From: an uncultured Pseudomonadota bacterium
GTDB taxonomy: Bacteria; Myxococcota_A; UBA796; GCA-2862545
Reading direction: 5' to 3'
Assembly (NCBI GenBank): GCA_937891875.1
Contig: CALATR010001316.1
Location: 1-15,739, forward strand
DNA: 15,739 nt
Shown here: in pieces, positions 13,656 to 15,739 of the stretch
How the letters are laid out: each line of letters begins with the position of its first letter
How positions within the stretch are numbered: position 1 is the first letter of the stretch
Made by a program: the position numbers and the translations under genes
The notes under the pieces: generated by a model
Told to the model about the DNA's origin: nothing
Seen by the model: the letters and a program-made list of their open reading frames with translations, nothing else
Database searches by the model: none

Positions 13656-15515
13656 TCACGCGCAGGGGAAGGCGTTCCAGACGCGCTCGTTGTTGTCCTC
13701 GACGCACTCGTAGACCGCGCCGTGCCCGGTGCCTGTCGCGGGGTCGACCGTGATCCGCAGGCCGCCCGTCCCGAAGTCGGCCCGGGAGCTTCGGAACGGG
13801 CCGAGCCAGTGCATCATGCCGGCCTCCACCCGGGGGACCGCTGCGGTGAACAGCAGCTCGTCGGTGTCGACCCGGCGGACCTCGACCTGCACGGGGCCGG
13901 CCCAGGCCAGGCCAGGGTTGGTGACGGGCACGTGCCACACGACCTCGTCGCGGTAGCACTCGTCCAGGCAGGCCACGGGCTCGCCCAGGGTCAGGTCTGG
14001 GGTCGTCAGCCCCAGTGGCACCTCGGAGTTGCCGGCCCGGAAGGTGTTGTAGAGGTCCCAGTTGGCGTCGGCCTCGACCGGCACGGTGCCATCGTCGTTG
14101 ATGTGGGTGGCGTGGTAGCTGTGCTGGTTCCAGATCGGGCGGGCGGCGGCCCAGGAGCTGGTCGCGCTGCCGACGATGGAGAAGCCGCGCAGCGACGTCT
14201 CGCCCATGGCCCGGCCGTGGGGCACGAGGATCTCGGCGGAGCCGTCGTTGTCGACGTCGGCGATGGTCGGGTACTCATACCGGGTGCCCGAGTTGTGCTC
14301 GCCCAGCTCCAGCTCGACCGCGCCGGAGCTGCCGTCGAAGACCCACAGGGTGCGCTCGTCGGCGTAGACCACCTCGGCGGCGCCGTCGGGCTCGAAGTCG
14401 AACACCGCGGAGCTGGTGAACCCGGAGGACTCGTCCTCGACCGGCACTTCCCAGCGCAGGGTGCCGTCGGGCTCGAGCACCCGGTAGTGCTGCTTCGTCG
14501 CGTAGCCGATCTCGGGCTGGCCATCGCCGTCGAAGTCCGCGACCGTGGGGGCGCCGCCGCCCTTGCCGGCGCTGTAGGTCCACAGCAGGTCGCCGTCCAG
14601 GTCGAACGCCCGGACCGCGGCGCCCTTGATCTGGATGAACTCGGGAATGCCGTCCAGATCGAGGTCGACGGTGGCGGGCCAGCCGCCGAGTCCCCGGCGC
14701 CAGCGCTCGCTGCCGTCATGCTCGAGCAGCATGCCGCCCAGCACCACCTCCATGAGTCCGTCGCCGTCGACATCCGCGGCGAAGGAACCGGGGAATCGGC
14801 CGCCGGTCTCCTCCGGGTGGGTCCAGCGGATGGAGCCGTCCGCGTTCAGGACCGAGCCGCTGACGATGATCTCGGCGACCCCGTCCCCCTCCATGTCGGC
14901 GATGGAGATGGTGACGACGCCGCCGCCCTTCATCGGCAGCGGGGTGAACCACTGGGGTCGGCCGTACGCGTCGACCCGGGCGATGCCGCCCTGCACGGTG
15001 ACGAGGATGTCCATGACCCCGTCGGCCTCCAGGTCGGCCACCGCGATGCCGGCCAGAGCGTAGACCTCGTGGCCCAGCACCTTCTCCCGGGACCAGGAGG
15101 TCGTGCGGGTGCGGCCGTCGATGACGTCGAGGGAGCCGAGCCCGCCGTACTCCCCGCCGGTGAAGCTGGTGACGACGATGTCCGGCACGTCGTTCTCGTC
15201 GACCACGCCGTCACCGTCGTCGTCGTCGAGGTTGGCCACCACCGGCGGCACCTCCACCCGGCGCTCGGACCAGGTCCACTCGACGACCGGGTCGAAGGCG
15301 CCGATCGCGGGCTCGCGGCGGCAGTCCTCGAGATGCGCGACCTCGAAGCGATCCGGGGCGTTGGGAGAGCAGACCGGCTGGGGCAGCTGGGAGCGCGGAT
15401 CGATCGTGTGGCTGACGGGGTCATCGGGCGAGATCGTCTCGTCGAGCGACGGCGTGATGCCGTACTCGGAGCATGCGCCACACACCAGGAACGCGCAGAG
15501 AACGCTCACTCTCAC
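13656..15515 (-). CDS. FG-GAP/VCBS repeat lipoprotein with C-terminal CARDB-like domain
   Basis: A 619-residue exported protein. A short signal sequence ends at Cys15 with an atypical lipobox (VCGAC). The body holds eight FG-GAP/VCBS blades, each with a calcium-binding Asp-rich loop followed by a strand: DDDDGDGVVDENDVPDIV (~97-114), DLEADGVMDIL, DMEGDGVAEII, DVDGDGLMEVV, DLDLDGIPEFI, DFDGDGQPEIGY, DFEPDGAAEVVY and DVDNDGSAEILV (to ~432). They should form a beta-propeller of the kind found in integrin-like surface proteins. The last ~130 residues (from ACLDECYRDEVVWHVPVTN) resemble a CARDB adhesion-type domain and end with paired cysteines. A cell-surface or secreted role in binding or adhesion is likely; the ligand is unknown. 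The start is GTG at 15515, with GGGAGG five bases upstream. Confidence 0.9.
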   Translation of the reverse strand: MRVSVLCAFLVCGACSEYGITPSLDETISPDDPVSHTIDPRSQLPQPVCSPNAPDRFEVAHLEDCRREPAIGAFDPVVEWTWSERRVEVPPVVANLDDDDGDGVVDENDVPDIVVTSFTGGEYGGLGSLDVIDGRTRTTSWSREKVLGHEVYALAGIAVADLEADGVMDILVTVQGGIARVDAYGRPQWFTPLPMKGGGVVTISIADMEGDGVAEIIVSGSVLNADGSIRWTHPEETGGRFPGSFAADVDGDGLMEVVLGGMLLEHDGSERWRRGLGGWPATVDLDLDGIPEFIQIKGAAVRAFDLDGDLLWTYSAGKGGGAPTVADFDGDGQPEIGYATKQHYRVLEPDGTLRWEVPVEDESSGFTSSAVFDFEPDGAAEVVYADERTLWVFDGSSGAVELELGEHNSGTRYEYPTIADVDNDGSAEILVPHGRAMGETSLRGFSIVGSATSSWAAARPIWNQHSYHATHINDDGTVPVEADANWDLYNTFRAGNSEVPLGLTTPDLTLGEPVACLDECYRDEVVWHVPVTNPGLAWAGPVQVEVRRVDTDELLFTAAVPRVEAGMMHWLGPFRSSRADFGTGGLRITVDPATGTGHGAVYECVEDNNERVWNAFPCA

Positions 15516-15520
15516 GACGA

Positions 15521-15526
15521 CCTCCC
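15521..15526 (-). promoter_or_regulatory. Shine-Dalgarno site deciding the GTG start of the FG-GAP lipoprotein
   Basis: GGGAGG on the minus strand, five bases before the GTG at 15515, directly followed by a signal sequence. Confidence 0.6.
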
Positions 15527-15558
15527 GCCCGGTGTCCAGAGGACGTCAAGACGGTAGC

Positions 15559-15599
15559 ACGGCAGCGGGCCGCGCAGGGGACACGGGCCTTGCTGCCGT
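15559..15599 (-). terminator. Hairpin between the right-edge gene and the FG-GAP gene, possible terminator
   Basis: The arms ACGGCAGC (15559-15566) and GCTGCCGT (15592-15599) are perfectly complementary, and an inner GGCC/GGCC pair (15568-15571, 15586-15589) extends the stem across a small internal loop. On the minus strand it lies 18 bases after the stop of the right-edge gene, where a terminator would be expected. There is no T-tract after it, so it may instead be an mRNA 3'-end structure or a leader element of the FG-GAP gene. A near copy of the left arm (GACGGTAGC, 15550-15558) offers an alternative pairing. Confidence 0.35.
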
Positions 15600-15617
15600 C
15601 TCTCCCGAGCGCGACGA

Positions 15618-15739
15618 TCAGCCGTCCGCGGGTGCGGCGGGCGCCGGGGGCGCAGCGGGCGTCGCGGGTGCCGGCCCGCTGGACTCGTCGCCACCGCTCC
15701 TGCGCGCCGCCAGCTCCTGTCGTCGCGCGCGCTCGCGGA
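15618..15739 (-). CDS. C-terminal tail of an unidentified protein, cut by the window edge
   Basis: On the minus strand a frame runs from the right edge for 39 codons to a TGA at 15618-15620. The visible tail has a charged helix (RERARRQELAARR), a polar turn (SGGDESSG) and then an Ala/Pro-rich end (PAPATPAAPPAPAAPADG). That composition is typical of the disordered C-terminus of a real protein in a GC-rich genome. Too little is visible to name it. It lies upstream of the FG-GAP gene on the same strand, 102 bases away. Confidence 0.5.
   Translation of the reverse strand, partial: RERARRQELAARRSGGDESSGPAPATPAAPPAPAAPADG

Noticed and set aside
10285..13959. A minus-strand frame open for 1,225 codons upstream of the ATP-grasp start, giving an apparent 1,628-residue protein.
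   Set aside because: It is antisense to the 883- and 158-residue genes and part of the FG-GAP gene, is dominated by Arg, Gly, Leu, Val and His, and the strong AGGAGG at 10289-10294 marks the true start.
13722..15557. A plus-strand open frame of 611 codons opposite the FG-GAP gene.
   Set aside because: It is a shadow of the FG-GAP repeats; its own pseudo-repeats come from antisense reading of the Asp-rich loops.
1..15739. Search for tRNA, rRNA, insertion sequences, attachment sites, origins and CRISPR arrays.
   Set aside because: None seen by eye: no transposase motifs, terminal inverted repeats or regularly spaced repeats.

Overview
This is a very GC-rich window. Its gene repertoire points to a myxobacterium-like member of the Myxococcota: a Ser/Thr kinase fused to a formylglycine-generating-enzyme (SUMF1) fold, a caspase-like peptidase, several large predicted lipoproteins, a DUF4476 protein, a GspC-like PDZ protein and an FG-GAP repeat lipoprotein. 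The taxon is inferred from gene content and base composition only; no rRNA or tRNA gene is visible.

Layout, left to right: (1) the 3' part of a kinase/SUMF1 fusion (+, cut by the left edge); (2) a caspase-fold peptidase (-), whose gene tail overlaps the kinase tail; (3) a protein with an N-terminal beta-gamma-crystallin domain (-), upstream of the caspase on the same strand; (4) a divergent TrmB-like methyltransferase (+) with altered catalytic motifs; (5) a Cys-rich lipoprotein (-); (6) a prolyl-4-hydroxylase-type 2OG-Fe(II) oxygenase (+); (7) a membrane-anchored GspC-like PDZ protein (-); (8) a secreted DUF4476 protein (+); (9) an ATP-grasp ligase (-); (10, 11) a translationally coupled pair (+): an unrecognised 883-residue protein with a central hydrophobic hairpin, and a small acidic helical protein; (12) an FG-GAP/VCBS lipoprotein with a CARDB-like end (-); (13) the C-terminal tail of one more gene (-), cut by the right edge.

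The strands alternate almost gene by gene. All five convergent junctions overlap or are separated by fewer than ten bases. No intergenic stretch exceeds about 245 bases, and there is no sign of an insertion sequence, phage, CRISPR array or RNA gene. The genes do not form one obvious pathway. Two groupings could be functional units: the caspase with the beta-gamma-crystallin protein, and the 883-residue hairpin protein with its coupled acidic partner, which has a structured leader. The second has the shape of an effector or pore-type protein with a cognate partner, but this is inference from architecture only.
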